DNA from: Cellulomonas phragmiteti
GTDB taxonomy: Bacteria > Actinomycetota > Actinomycetes > Actinomycetales > Cellulomonadaceae
NCBI RefSeq assembly: GCF_016862775.1
Contig: NZ_BONP01000008.1
Location: 62,001 to 126,000 of the forward strand
DNA: 64,000 nucleotides
Direction: 5' to 3'
Each line of letters starts with the position of its first letter. Position 1 is the first letter of the stretch. Below are positions 9,374 to 18,498 of the stretch, piece by piece. The notes under the pieces are model-generated. The model did no database searches, was not told the DNA's origin, and saw only the letters and a program-made list of their open reading frames with translations. The position numbers and the translations under genes were made by a program.

Positions 9374-10606
9374 ATGCGACGAGGCATCCCGGCCGCTGCG
9401 ATGACGCTCGGCCTCGCGCTGGCGCTCACGGCGTGCGGCGGAACCAGTGACGACACCTCAGGCGGCGCGACCGCCGACCCGACCTCGGGCGGCTCCGGGG
9501 GGAGCCTGGTCGTGTGGGTCGACGAGACGCGCCAGGCGGCGGTCGAGAAGGCCGCCGCGGCGTTCGAGGACGAGAACGACGTCGACGTCGAGCTCGTGCT
9601 CAAGAACTACGAGGACATCCGCGCCGACTTCCTCGCGCAGGTGCCCACGGGCGAGGGTCCCGACCTGACGGTCGGCGCGCACGACTGGCTGGGGGAGCTG
9701 ACGACCAACGGCGTCGTGGCCCCCATCGAGCTCGGCGACCGGACCGCCGACTTCGAGGAGGTCGCCGTCCAGGCGTTCACGCAGGACGGTCAGGTCTACG
9801 GCCTGCCCTACGCCATCGAGAACATCGCCCTGATCCGCAACACCGCGCTCGCCGCGCAGGCCCCGGCCACGTGGGACGACGCGGTGGCCGCGGGCCGGGC
9901 GGCCGGGGTGACGTACCCGGTGCTCCTCCAGACGGGCACCGACGGCGACCCCTACACGTACTACCCGCTCCAGACCTCCTTCGGAGCCCCCGTCTTCGTC
10001 CAGAACGACGACGGCTCGTACACCTCGGAGCTCGCGATGGGCGGTGAGCCGGGCCACGCGTTCGCGACCTGGCTGCAGGCGCAGGGCCAGGCGGGCGTGC
10101 TCTCGACGGACATCACGTACGACATCGCGGTCGAGGCCTTCAAGAACGGCGAGTCACCGTTCATCATCGGCGGACCGTGGATGCTCGAGCAGTTCGCGGA
10201 CCTCGAGCTGGCCATCGACCCGATCCCGTCGGCCGGCGGGCAGCCGGCCCAGCCGTTCGTGGGGGTGCAGGGCTTCTACGTCTCGGCGCAGAGCGACAAC
10301 GCGCTGCTGGCGAACGACTTCCTCGTGAACTACATCGCGACGGACGAGGCCCAGCTCGCCCTCTACGAAGCCGGCAGCCGTCCGCCGGCGCTGCGGTCCG
10401 CCGCGCAGACGGCGTCGGCCGACCCGATCACCGCAGGTTTCGCCGCGGTCGGGGCGGAGGCCGTGCCGATGCCGTCGATCCCGGAGATGGGCTCGGTCTG
10501 GGCCTTCTGGGGCGTGACGCAGGCGAACGTCATCGGCGGGACGGGTGAGCCCGTCGCCGCCTGGGACAAGATGGTCGCCGACATCCAGAGCGCGATCGGG
10601 TCCTGA
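9374..10606 (+). CDS. malE: maltose/maltodextrin-binding lipoprotein MalE
   Basis: This is the solute-binding lipoprotein of a carbohydrate ABC importer, 410 residues. A signal peptide ends in ALTAC with the lipidated cysteine at residue 21, followed by a Gly/Ser/Thr/Asp-rich linker to about residue 48. The mature part resembles family 1 binding proteins (VGAHDWLGEL, YGLPYAIENIALIRN, FIIGGPWML). The ATG at 9374 has AGGAGA 7 bases upstream. It is followed by strong hairpins and then malF and malG, the common high-binder, low-permease arrangement. The sugar is inferred from the adjacent alpha-glucosidase and the MalF-like permease. Confidence 0.9.
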   Translation: MRRGIPAAAMTLGLALALTACGGTSDDTSGGATADPTSGGSGGSLVVWVDETRQAAVEKAAAAFEDENDVDVELVLKNYEDIRADFLAQVPTGEGPDLTVGAHDWLGELTTNGVVAPIELGDRTADFEEVAVQAFTQDGQVYGLPYAIENIALIRNTALAAQAPATWDDAVAAGRAAGVTYPVLLQTGTDGDPYTYYPLQTSFGAPVFVQNDDGSYTSELAMGGEPGHAFATWLQAQGQAGVLSTDITYDIAVEAFKNGESPFIIGGPWMLEQFADLELAIDPIPSAGGQPAQPFVGVQGFYVSAQSDNALLANDFLVNYIATDEAQLALYEAGSRPPALRSAAQTASADPITAGFAAVGAEAVPMPSIPEMGSVWAFWGVTQANVIGGTGEPVAAWDKMVADIQSAIGS

Positions 10607-10613
10607 CCCGCCA

Positions 10614-10674
10614 CCGGCCGCGCTGCGCCACGTGCGCGGCGCGGCCGGCACCAGGGCGCCCCGGCCGGGGCGCC
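10614..10674 (+). terminator. two hairpins between malE and malF
   Basis: A 10-bp stem (CCGGCCGCGC at 10614-10623 with GCGCGGCCGG at 10639-10648) is followed by a 20-bp perfect palindrome at 10655-10674 with half-site GGCGCCCCGG. Such structures after a binding-protein gene usually cause partial termination or protect the upstream mRNA, giving more MalE than MalFG. This role is inferred. Confidence 0.6.
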
Positions 10675-10722
10675 ACCTTCCCGGCGCAACGACGCGCCGA
10701 CCCGACGCACGGAAGGCGCTCG

Positions 10723-12366
10723 ATGTCCACGCACCGCACCCTCGCCGAGGACGGCACCGGCCCCAGCGGGGCACGGGGCGCACCGCCGGGGCCACCGCCA
10801 CGAACGACGGGCGGCCGCGGCCGGCCCGGTCGGCCCGCGGTCCGCCCGGGCACCCTCGTGAAGATCGCCCTCATGGCCGTCGTCAACGCGCTCGGCGTCT
10901 TCGGGATCCTCGCTGCGTGGCGCGAGGGCCACCTGGGGATCCTCGCGTCGATGGTCGCCCTCGTCGTCGTGGCGGACTGGGTCTACTTCTCCCGGCGCAC
11001 CCTGCCGCTGAAGTACGTGCTGCCCGGGCTCGCGTTCCTGCTCGTCTACCAGGTCTACGTCGTGGGCTACACGGGGTGGGTCGCGTTCACCAACTACGGC
11101 GACGGGCACAACTCGACCCAGGAGGACGCGGTCGCGGCGCTCCTCATGCAGAACGAGCGCCGCGTCGAGGGGTCCGCCACGTACCCCCTGACCGTGGTGG
11201 AGCGCGGCGGTGAGCTCGGCTTCGCCGTCGTCGAGGACGGCGTGGCCCTGGTCGGCACCGCCGAGGAGCCGCTGGCCGTCGCGCAGGACGCGACCGTCGA
11301 CGACGGCCGCGTGACCGAGGTGCCGGGCGCGACGGTCCTCGGGCGTCAGGAGGTCCTCGAGCGCCAGGCCGACGTGACGGCCCTGCGGGTCGCGCTGTCG
11401 GACGACCCCAACGACGGGTCCGTGCGGACGCAGGACGCGCGCACGGGCTTCGTGTCGGTGCCGTCGCTCGTCTGGGACGCGGCCGCGGACACGATGACGG
11501 ACGTCACGACCGGCACGGTGTACCGCGCGACCTCCGACGGCTGGTTCCGGGCCGACGACGGGCAGCGGCTCAACGTCGGGTGGCGCGTCATGGTGGGCTT
11601 CGACAACTTCGCCACCGCGTTCGGCGACGAGCGCTACGCCGGGCCGTTCCTGCGGATCCTCGCGTGGACCTTCGCGTTCGCGATCCTGTCGGTCGTCTCG
11701 ACGTTCCTGCTCGGGCTGTTCCTGGCCATCACGTTCAACGACACCCGGCTGCGCGGGCGCCGGGTCTACCGGACCCTGCTGATCCTGCCGTACGCGATCC
11801 CGGGGTTCCTGGCCGCGCTGCTGTGGTCCGGGATGCTCAACAGGTCCTACGGGTTCGTCAACCAGGTGCTGCTCGGCGGCGCGGCGGTCCCGTGGCTCAC
11901 CGACCCCTGGCTGGCGAAGCTGTCCGTGCTCGGCGTCAACCTGTGGCTCGGGTTCCCGTACATGTTCCTCATCTGCACCGGCGCCCTGCAGTCGCTGCCC
12001 GGTGACGTGCTGGAGGCGGCCAAGGTCGACGGCGCGAGCGGGTGGCGCACCTGGCGCTCCGTGGTGCTGCCGCTGCTGCTCATCGCGACGTCACCGCTGC
12101 TCATCTCCTCGTTCGCCTTCAACTTCAACAACTTCACCCTGATCTACATGCTCACGGGCGGCGGCCCCCGGTTCGCCGACGCGTCCGTGCCGCTGGGTCA
12201 CACGGACATCCTCATCTCGATGGTCTACTCCGTGTCCGGCCTCGACGGCACGGCGGCCAAGAACTACGGCCTGGCCAGTGCGCTGTCGATCGTCATCTTC
12301 CTCATCGTCGCGACCATCTCCGCGATCACCTTCAAGCGGACGAAGCAGTTCGAGGAGATCACCTGA
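10723..12366 (+). CDS. malF: maltose ABC transporter permease MalF
   Basis: This is the larger inner-membrane permease of the sugar importer, 547 residues. After a disordered, proline-rich N-terminus (about 40 residues) there are three predicted membrane helices. A long extracellular insert at about residues 130-290 corresponds to the P2 domain that docks the binding protein in MalF. The remaining helices follow, with the EAA loop (LEAAKVDGASGWRTWRSVVLP) near residue 430 that contacts the ATPase. The large insert is what separates MalF from generic sugar permeases. No ATPase gene is nearby, so a shared MsiK-type ATPase elsewhere is likely. Confidence 0.93.
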   Translation: MSTHRTLAEDGTGPSGARGAPPGPPPRTTGGRGRPGRPAVRPGTLVKIALMAVVNALGVFGILAAWREGHLGILASMVALVVVADWVYFSRRTLPLKYVLPGLAFLLVYQVYVVGYTGWVAFTNYGDGHNSTQEDAVAALLMQNERRVEGSATYPLTVVERGGELGFAVVEDGVALVGTAEEPLAVAQDATVDDGRVTEVPGATVLGRQEVLERQADVTALRVALSDDPNDGSVRTQDARTGFVSVPSLVWDAAADTMTDVTTGTVYRATSDGWFRADDGQRLNVGWRVMVGFDNFATAFGDERYAGPFLRILAWTFAFAILSVVSTFLLGLFLAITFNDTRLRGRRVYRTLLILPYAIPGFLAALLWSGMLNRSYGFVNQVLLGGAAVPWLTDPWLAKLSVLGVNLWLGFPYMFLICTGALQSLPGDVLEAAKVDGASGWRTWRSVVLPLLLIATSPLLISSFAFNFNNFTLIYMLTGGGPRFADASVPLGHTDILISMVYSVSGLDGTAAKNYGLASALSIVIFLIVATISAITFKRTKQFEEIT

Positions 12367-12367
12367 C

Positions 12368-13282
12368 ATGGCCACCACCGACCTCACGCGCCCGTCCGGC
12401 TCGTCCCGCACGTCCGCGCGCTCCGAGCCGCGCATGCGCCCCCACCGCTGGTTCGTCGAGCTCGGCTGGCGGCACCTCGTCGGCGTCGTCGCCGTGGTGT
12501 ACGCGGCCTTCCCGATCGTCTACGTCGTCTCCGCCTCGCTGTCCTCCCGCGGCACGCTCACGGGGTCCAACCGGCTGTTCTCCTCCGTGGGCCCGGCCAA
12601 CTACGAGGCCCTCGGCGGCACGCTGTTCTGGACGTGGCTCGCCAACTCCCTGCAGATCGCCGTCGCGACCGGGGCCGGGACCGTGCTGATGGGGGCGGCC
12701 GCCGCGTACGCGTTCTCGCGGTTCCGCTTCACCGGGCGGCGCGGCGGCCTGACCGCGCTGCTCATCATCCAGATGTTCCCGCAGATGCTCGCCTTCGTCG
12801 CGATCTTCCTGCTGCTCATCACGCTCGGGAACGTGGTGCCCGCCCTCGGGCTGAACAGCAAGCTCGCGCTGGTCGCGGTGTACCTGGGCGGGGCGCTCGG
12901 GGTGAACACGTTCCTCATGTACGGGTTCTTCAACACCGTCCCGCGCGAGCTCGACGAGGCTGCCAAGATCGACGGCGCCACGCACGCCCAGACCTACTGG
13001 ACGATCATCCTGCGGCTCGTCACCCCGATCCTCGCCGTCGTCGCCCTGCTGTCCTTCATCGCGACGTTCGGCGAGTTCATCATCGCCCGTCTCGTGCTGC
13101 AGTCGGAGCGCAGCTGGACCGTGGCGGTCGGGCTCTACGGCTGGGTGTCCTCGCTGCTCGAGGCCAACTGGGGGCTCTTCGCGGCCGGTGCCGTCATCTC
13201 GGCGCTGCCCGTCCTGCTGCTGTTCCTCTTCCTGCAGAAGTACATCGTCGGTGGGCTGACGGCCGGGTCGGTCAAGGGCTGA
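12368..13282 (+). CDS. malG: maltose ABC transporter permease MalG
   Basis: This is the second permease subunit, 304 residues, starting one base after the malF stop. The N-terminal 30 or so residues are Ser/Thr/Arg-rich. Six membrane segments follow, with the EAA loop (DEAAKIDGATHAQTYWTIIL) near residue 200 and the typical C-terminal FLQKYIVGGLTAGSVKG. It pairs with MalF to form the channel. The locus ends here without an ATP-binding gene. Confidence 0.94.
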   Translation: MATTDLTRPSGSSRTSARSEPRMRPHRWFVELGWRHLVGVVAVVYAAFPIVYVVSASLSSRGTLTGSNRLFSSVGPANYEALGGTLFWTWLANSLQIAVATGAGTVLMGAAAAYAFSRFRFTGRRGGLTALLIIQMFPQMLAFVAIFLLLITLGNVVPALGLNSKLALVAVYLGGALGVNTFLMYGFFNTVPRELDEAAKIDGATHAQTYWTIILRLVTPILAVVALLSFIATFGEFIIARLVLQSERSWTVAVGLYGWVSSLLEANWGLFAAGAVISALPVLLLFLFLQKYIVGGLTAGSVKG

Positions 13283-13323
13283 GGTGCACCCCCCGGCCCG
13301 TGCGGCGCCTCTACGATGACCCC

Positions 13324-13701
13324 GTGGGTCCGGAGCGCAGCGCCGTCGAGCGGCGTGCGCGATGGTGGGTCGAGCCGGTCGTGTCGTCGGCGCTCACGGC
13401 CGCGGGCCTCGCGGCCGTGTGGCTGCTCGCGGTGCCGCGCGAGGCGGTGTGCCCCGCCATCTACCCGCCGCCCGCCGGGTGCACCACGGCGGACCGGGTC
13501 GGGACGGCCACGGCGTGGACGCTCGCCCTCGTCGCCGTGTGGGCCGTGACCCTCGCCACGGCGCGCCTGCGGGGGCGCACGATCCCCTCGCTGCTCGTCG
13601 CCGTGACGATCGTGCTGTGCCTCGCGGCCTACGTGGGCACGCTGTACTCCACGGGCTTCGTCCTCGGCCAGGCGCCCGGCGCCCCTACCCTGGGCACGTG
13701 A
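13324..13701 (+). CDS. small membrane protein, unknown
   Basis: I do not recognise this 125-residue protein. It has about three hydrophobic segments (near residues 21-40, 62-80 and 87-110) with a short loop holding two cysteines (VCPAIYPPPAGC), which could form a disulfide. The GTG at 13324 has TACGAT (13312-13317) exactly 6 bases upstream and no Shine-Dalgarno, so it is probably leaderless. The stop overlaps the dgt GTG start (GTGA). Confidence 0.7.
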   Translation: MGPERSAVERRARWWVEPVVSSALTAAGLAAVWLLAVPREAVCPAIYPPPAGCTTADRVGTATAWTLALVAVWAVTLATARLRGRTIPSLLVAVTIVLCLAAYVGTLYSTGFVLGQAPGAPTLGT

Positions 13702-14987
13702 CAGCGCTCGACCCCCTGCCCCGCGACGTCGACGGGTACGCCGACGCCGACCGCGAGCGCTGGGTCGCGGAAGGCGAGAAGTCGCGCGAGCGCACCCCGT
13801 TCGAGCGTGACCGCGCGCGCATCGTGCACTCGTCGGCGCTGCGCCGGCTCGGTGCCAAGACCCAGGTGCTGGGGCCCTCGTCGGACGACTTCGTGCGCAC
13901 GCGCCTGACCCACACCCTCGAGGTCGCGCAGGTCGGCCGCGAGCTCGGCAAGGCCCTCGGCTGCGACCCCGACGTCGTCGACACCGCCTGCCTCGCGCAC
14001 GACCTGGGGCACCCGCCGTTCGGGCACAACGGCGAGCGCGCGCTGGCCGAGCTCGCCCGGGGGATCGGCGGCTTCGAGGGCAACGCGCAGACCCTGCGCC
14101 TCCTGACGCGCCTCGACCCGAAGGTCGTCGCCCCGGACGGGCGCTCGGTGGGCCTCAACCTCACGCGCGCCAGCCTCGACGCGTCGGTGAAGTACCCGTG
14201 GCGCTACGGGCAGGGACCGATCAGCCCGGCCAGCGGACGACCGACCCACAAGTTCGGTGTCTACGAGGACGACCTGCCGGTGTTCACGTGGCTGCGCGCC
14301 GACGCGCCCGACACGCGCAAGTGCCTCGAGGCACAGGTCATGGACCTCGCCGACGACATCTCGTACTCGGTGCACGACGTCGAGGACGCGGTCGTGGGGG
14401 GCCGGCTCGACCTGGGGGTCCTGACCCGGCCCGACGAGCGGGCCCGCGTCGTCGAGGCCGTGGACACGTGGTACGGGGCCCAGGTCACCGCCGCCGAGCT
14501 GTCCGCCGCGATGGACCGGCTCGTGGCGGCACGGCTGTGGGAGCCGGGGTTCGACGGGTCGCGCCGGGCGCTCGCGGTGCTCAAGGACGCCACCAGCCAG
14601 CTCATCGGGCGGTTCGCCAAGGCGGCGCAGCAGGCGACCCGGGCGCGGTACGGCGACGGACCGCTGACCCGCTACGGCGCCGAGCTCGTCGTCCCCCACG
14701 AGACGCTCGCCGAGATCCTCGTCCTCAAGGGCCTGGCCGTCGCGTACGTCATGGCCCCGCGCGAGCTCGAGCCGCTGTACCAGCGCCAGCGCGAGATCCT
14801 CACCGACCTCGTGGCCGTGCTGGCGGACCGCGGCGCCGACGCCCTCGAGCCGCCGTTCGCCGTGGACTGGCGCGCGGCCGACGACGACGCGCAGCGGCTG
14901 CGCGTCGTCGTCGACCAGGTCGCCTCGCTCACCGACGTGTCGGCGGTCGAGGTGCACGGCCGGCTCGTCCGTCCGCGGCGCCACTGA
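13698..14987 (+). CDS. dgt: deoxyguanosinetriphosphate triphosphohydrolase-like protein
   Basis: This HD-domain enzyme of 429 residues belongs to the dGTPase family, which cleaves dNTPs to nucleoside and triphosphate. The metal-binding HD motif is visible as HTLEVAQVGRELG, HDLGHPPFGHNGE and the later DLADDISYSVHDVEDA. The GTG at 13698 overlaps the upstream gene's stop. TACCCT (13686-13691) lies 6 bases before the start, so an independent leaderless transcript is possible. It lies 462 bases before dnaG on the same strand, a dgt-dnaG neighbourhood also seen in other actinobacteria. Confidence 0.92.
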   Translation: MTALDPLPRDVDGYADADRERWVAEGEKSRERTPFERDRARIVHSSALRRLGAKTQVLGPSSDDFVRTRLTHTLEVAQVGRELGKALGCDPDVVDTACLAHDLGHPPFGHNGERALAELARGIGGFEGNAQTLRLLTRLDPKVVAPDGRSVGLNLTRASLDASVKYPWRYGQGPISPASGRPTHKFGVYEDDLPVFTWLRADAPDTRKCLEAQVMDLADDISYSVHDVEDAVVGGRLDLGVLTRPDERARVVEAVDTWYGAQVTAAELSAAMDRLVAARLWEPGFDGSRRALAVLKDATSQLIGRFAKAAQQATRARYGDGPLTRYGAELVVPHETLAEILVLKGLAVAYVMAPRELEPLYQRQREILTDLVAVLADRGADALEPPFAVDWRAADDDAQRLRVVVDQVASLTDVSAVEVHGRLVRPRRH

Positions 14988-15006
14988 CGCGCGGTCGGCG
15001 CCCGGT

Positions 15007-15348
15007 TCAGTCGCCCGTGTCCAGGGGCCAGAACGGCCGGACCTCGACGCGGCCCGCACGGGCCATCGGGTGCGCCGCGGCGATCGCGACGGCCTCGTCG
15101 AGGTCGGCCGCCTCGATGACGTCGTAGCCCGCGATCTGCTCGCGGGTCTCGGCGAACGGACCGTCCGTCAGCACCACCCGGTCGCCGCGCCGGCGCACGG
15201 TCGTCGCGGCCTCCACCGGCCGCAGGCGGTTGCCGTGGTGGCGCATGCCGCGCCCGTCGACGTCCGCGACCCACTCCTCGATCGTCAGGTCGTCGGGCGC
15301 GGCGTCCTCGCCGTCGGGGTCGGTGCAGATGAAGAGCATGTACTCCAC
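15007..15348 (-). CDS. YCII-related domain protein
   Basis: This 113-residue protein belongs to the YCII/DGPF family (MLFICTDPD, LTDGPFAETREQIAGYDVIEAADLDEAVAIA; short motifs LTDGPFAETREQIAGY and AHPMA). Such proteins often accompany ECF sigma factors, but none is next to this one. The function is unknown. The GTG at 15348 is chosen because GAGGAGG lies 5 bases upstream; an upstream in-frame extension has no ribosome binding site. It sits alone on the minus strand between dgt and dnaG. Confidence 0.8.
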   Translation of the reverse strand: MEYMLFICTDPDGEDAAPDDLTIEEWVADVDGRGMRHHGNRLRPVEAATTVRRRGDRVVLTDGPFAETREQIAGYDVIEAADLDEAVAIAAAHPMARAGRVEVRPFWPLDTGD

Positions 15349-15449
15349 GTCGTCCTCCTCGTGTCGTGCGGGCGGGATCCCACCCGTCAGCGCCATGACG
15401 CCCGGCCCGCAGGACATTCGACATCACGCGGGCGCCTAGACTCACGCCC

Positions 15450-17399
15450 GTGGCCGGACGGATTCTGCGGGAGGACGTGGAGGCCGTCCGCGAGCGTGTC
15501 CGGATCGAGGAGGTCGTCGGGGCGCACGTCGCGCTGCGGCCCGCGGGCGTGGGCTCGCTCAAGGGCCTGTGCCCCTTCCACGACGAGCGGTCGCCGTCGT
15601 TCCACGTGCGGCCCCAGGTCGGGCGGTACCACTGCTTCGGCTGCGGCGAGGGCGGTGACGTCATCGCGTTCGTGCAGAAGGTGGACGGACTGGGCTTCAC
15701 CGACGCCGTCGAGTACCTCGCCTCCCGCGCCGGCATGCAGCTGCGGTACGAGGAGGGCGGCGGGCCCTCGCGCCCCGGTGAGGAGCCGGGCCGCCGGCGA
15801 CGGCTCCTGGACGCGCACCGCATCAGCGAGGAGTTCTTCCGCGAGCAGCTGGTCACCCCGCAGGCCGCGGCCGCGCGAGCATTCCTCGCGGAGCGGGGGT
15901 TCGACCGGTCGGCGGCCGAGGACTTCGGCGTGGGGTTCGCCCCCCAGGGGTGGGACGCGCTGCTGCGCCACCTGCGCGGGCGCGGCTTCACCGAGGCCGA
16001 GCTGACGGCGTCGGGCCTGGTCAGCCAGGGCCAGCGCGGCATCTACGACCGGTTCCGCGGGCGCCTGGTCTGGCCGATCCGCGAGGTCACGGGGGAGACG
16101 GTCGGTTTCGGTGCGCGTCGGCTCTTCGAGGACGACAACGGGCCCAAGTACCTCAACACCCCCGAGACCCCGCTGTACCGCAAGTCGCACGTGCTCTACG
16201 GCATCGACCTGGCCAAGCGGGAGATCGCCCGCGAGAAGCAGGTCGTCGTCGTCGAGGGCTACACCGACGTCATGGCGATGCACCTGTCGGGCGTGCGCAC
16301 CGCGGTGGCCACGTGCGGGACGGCCTTCGGCCCGGACCACGCGCGGATCGTGCGTCGGCTCGTCGGGGACAGCGGGGGAGCGAGCGGCGTCCAGCTGGCC
16401 GGCGGCTCGTCGGTGGGCGGCGAGATCGTCTTCACGTTCGACGGCGACGCGGCCGGGCAGAAGGCCGCGCTGCGCGCGTTCGGTGAGGACCAGGCGTTCT
16501 CGGCGCAGACGTTCGTGGCGGTCGAGCCGTCGGGCATGGACCCCTGCGAGCTGCGCCAGGAGCGCGGCCCGGACGCGGTGAGCGCGCTGGTCGCGTCGCG
16601 GCAGCCGCTGTTCGAGTTCGTGATCCGTTCGACGCTCGCCGCGCACGACCTGACGACGGCCGAGGGGCGGGTCGGCGCGCTGCGGGCCGCCGCGCCCGTG
16701 GTCGCCGGCATCCGCGACTCGGCGCTGCGCCCGGAGTACGAGCGACTCCTGGCGGGGTGGCTCGGCATGGACGACGTCTCCGGGGTGCGGCGCACGGTCG
16801 CCGACGCCTCGCGCCGGGTCGCGCGCGCCGGGTCGCGCCCCGGTGAGGCACGGCGTGCGGGTCACGCCCCCGCCGACGACGCGACGCCCGTCCCGGTCGT
16901 GCGCATGGCCGCACCGGACCGTCGCGACCCGGTCGCGCAGGTCGAGCGGACGGCGCTGGAGGTGGTGCTGCAGCACCCGACCCTCGTCCCGCCGGAGTTC
17001 GACGCCCTCGCGCCGGACGCGTGCACCGCGCCGGCCTACCGCGCGGTGCACGAGGCCGTGCGCGCTGCCGGCGGCATCGTCACCGCCACCGACGTCGTCG
17101 CCCGCGGCGGCGAGTCCGCCTGGGTCGGGGCCGTGGTCGACGCGGCCGCGGAGCCCGTGCGTGCCCTGCTCACCGAGCTGTCGGTGGCCCCGTTGCCCGA
17201 GGACCGTCCCGACGCCCTGCCCGCGTACGTGCGCGGAGTGGTGATGCGGCTCGTCGACGTCGGCCTCACGCGGCGGGTCGCGGACGTCCGCGGACGGCTG
17301 CAGCGGCTCGGTGCCGACGCCGACGCGGCCGAGCAGAGGGCGCTGCTGGGCGAGCTCCTGGAGCTCGAGGCGCAGCGCCGCACGCTGCGGCCCGCCTGA
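15450..17399 (+). CDS. dnaG: DNA primase DnaG
   Basis: This primase makes RNA primers at the replication fork; it has 649 residues. A CHC2 zinc finger is formed by C41, H44, C62 and C65. The N-terminal catalytic domain follows, and the TOPRIM domain has VVEGYTDVMAMH near residue 266 and FTFDGDAAGQKA near 330. Between them is a short Gly/Ser-rich insert (GDSGGASGVQLAGGSSVGG), as in other actinobacterial primases. The C-terminal DnaB-interacting helical domain starts near residue 490. TAGACT (15437-15442) stands 7 bases before the GTG, so the message may be leaderless. Confidence 0.96.
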   Translation: MAGRILREDVEAVRERVRIEEVVGAHVALRPAGVGSLKGLCPFHDERSPSFHVRPQVGRYHCFGCGEGGDVIAFVQKVDGLGFTDAVEYLASRAGMQLRYEEGGGPSRPGEEPGRRRRLLDAHRISEEFFREQLVTPQAAAARAFLAERGFDRSAAEDFGVGFAPQGWDALLRHLRGRGFTEAELTASGLVSQGQRGIYDRFRGRLVWPIREVTGETVGFGARRLFEDDNGPKYLNTPETPLYRKSHVLYGIDLAKREIAREKQVVVVEGYTDVMAMHLSGVRTAVATCGTAFGPDHARIVRRLVGDSGGASGVQLAGGSSVGGEIVFTFDGDAAGQKAALRAFGEDQAFSAQTFVAVEPSGMDPCELRQERGPDAVSALVASRQPLFEFVIRSTLAAHDLTTAEGRVGALRAAAPVVAGIRDSALRPEYERLLAGWLGMDDVSGVRRTVADASRRVARAGSRPGEARRAGHAPADDATPVPVVRMAAPDRRDPVAQVERTALEVVLQHPTLVPPEFDALAPDACTAPAYRAVHEAVRAAGGIVTATDVVARGGESAWVGAVVDAAAEPVRALLTELSVAPLPEDRPDALPAYVRGVVMRLVDVGLTRRVADVRGRLQRLGADADAAEQRALLGELLELEAQRRTLRPA

Positions 17400-17413
17400 C
17401 GCCGTCCGCGCGC

Positions 17414-18208
17414 TCAGCGCAGGGCGACGAGCCCGGTGCCGTCGTCCTGCACGGCGGTGTCGGTCACGGCCGTGACCGTCATCGACCGCAGGCGCAGGCT
17501 CCCGCCGTAGGAGGACAGGAACGCGGTGTCCGTGGCGTCGCGGCCCGTGGCGATCCGCAGCAGCGACTGGCGCGGGGCCAGGTGCGTCGCGTCGACGACG
17601 TGCCACCCGCCCTCCAGGTACGCCTCGGCGACGGCGTGGAAGTCCATCGGCTTGAGGCCCGGGGCGTACGCCGACGCGAGGCGCGCCGGCACGTCGCAGG
17701 CCCGCAGCAGCGCCACCACGAGGTGGGCGAAGTCCCGGCACACCCCGCGCCGCTTGAGGAGCGTGTCCGTGGCACCGTCCGTCGGCAGGCTCGACCCGGA
17801 CAGGTAGGTGACGTGCCGGCTCACCCAGGTGACCACGGCGTCGAGCAGCTCGGCGCCCGCGAGGTGGCGGAACTGGTCGCGGGCGAACGCCAGCAGCCGG
17901 TCGGACTCCGCGTACCGGCTGGGCCGGCGGTACTCGACGAGGTCCACGTCCTCGACCGGGGGCACGGGGCCCTGGCCCGTCACGGTGGCCTGGTAGTCGA
18001 TGACGACCCGGCCCGCGGGAGCCAGGATGCGGTGCACCCGCCCGCCGTGGGGGGACTTGATCTCCTGCACGTCGAGAGGAGCGTCGTCGGAGCGCGCGAG
18101 CATCAGCTCGGTCCGCTCGAACGGTCCGTCCGCGACGGCCACGCAGAGCAGGAGCTCGAGCGGCGTGTGCACGTCGAGCGAGAGGTGGGCAGCCACGGAG
18201 CGCAGCAC
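17414..18208 (-). CDS. transglutaminase-like family protein
   Basis: This protein of 264 residues has an N-terminal beta-rich domain (residues 1-120) and a transglutaminase-like cysteine protease core. The triad appears as Cys in RGVCRDFAHL, His in DFHAVAEAYL and Asp in WHVVDATHLAPR. It has no signal peptide, so it is likely cytoplasmic. Members often act as peptidases or amidases of unknown substrate. The start GTG 18208 has AAGGA about 10 bases upstream; GTG 18196 is an alternative. It is convergent with dnaG, the two stops being 15 bases apart. Confidence 0.82.
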   Translation of the reverse strand: MLRSVAAHLSLDVHTPLELLLCVAVADGPFERTELMLARSDDAPLDVQEIKSPHGGRVHRILAPAGRVVIDYQATVTGQGPVPPVEDVDLVEYRRPSRYAESDRLLAFARDQFRHLAGAELLDAVVTWVSRHVTYLSGSSLPTDGATDTLLKRRGVCRDFAHLVVALLRACDVPARLASAYAPGLKPMDFHAVAEAYLEGGWHVVDATHLAPRQSLLRIATGRDATDTAFLSSYGGSLRLRSMTVTAVTDTAVQDDGTGLVALR

Positions 18209-18498
18209 GGACGACGCATCCTTCCCCGGCCAGGACGGGCCGGACGACGGGTGGTGACAGGGGACGGCGGAGCGACGGACGTGGCGCCGGGCCGCGGGGT
18301 CGACGACTCGTCCGGGAACCGGTCGGCGATGCCGGGAGGCGCCCGGACGGGGCACGGTGAAGCGGGGGACGAAGCGGTGAGGAGGTCCCGGGGCGAGCGG
18401 GATCGAGGCAAGTGTGAGGCTCGTGGGGGCGTTCGTCCAGCCCCTCCTGCGGGCGAGGTGTCGTCGCAGGTCAGGGACTCGCTGCGGGTGCCCGCAGG
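18209..18498. other. intergenic stretch without a clear gene
   Basis: About 290 bases lie between the transglutaminase start and the stop of the next minus-strand gene. I see no convincing short gene or RNA. It is less repetitive than the flanks and probably holds the transglutaminase promoter. Confidence 0.4.

Noticed and set aside
18209..18498. A small gene in the transglutaminase upstream region
   Set aside because: Short frames are present on both strands but none has a ribosome site, a TAnnnT at the right distance or a recognisable product.
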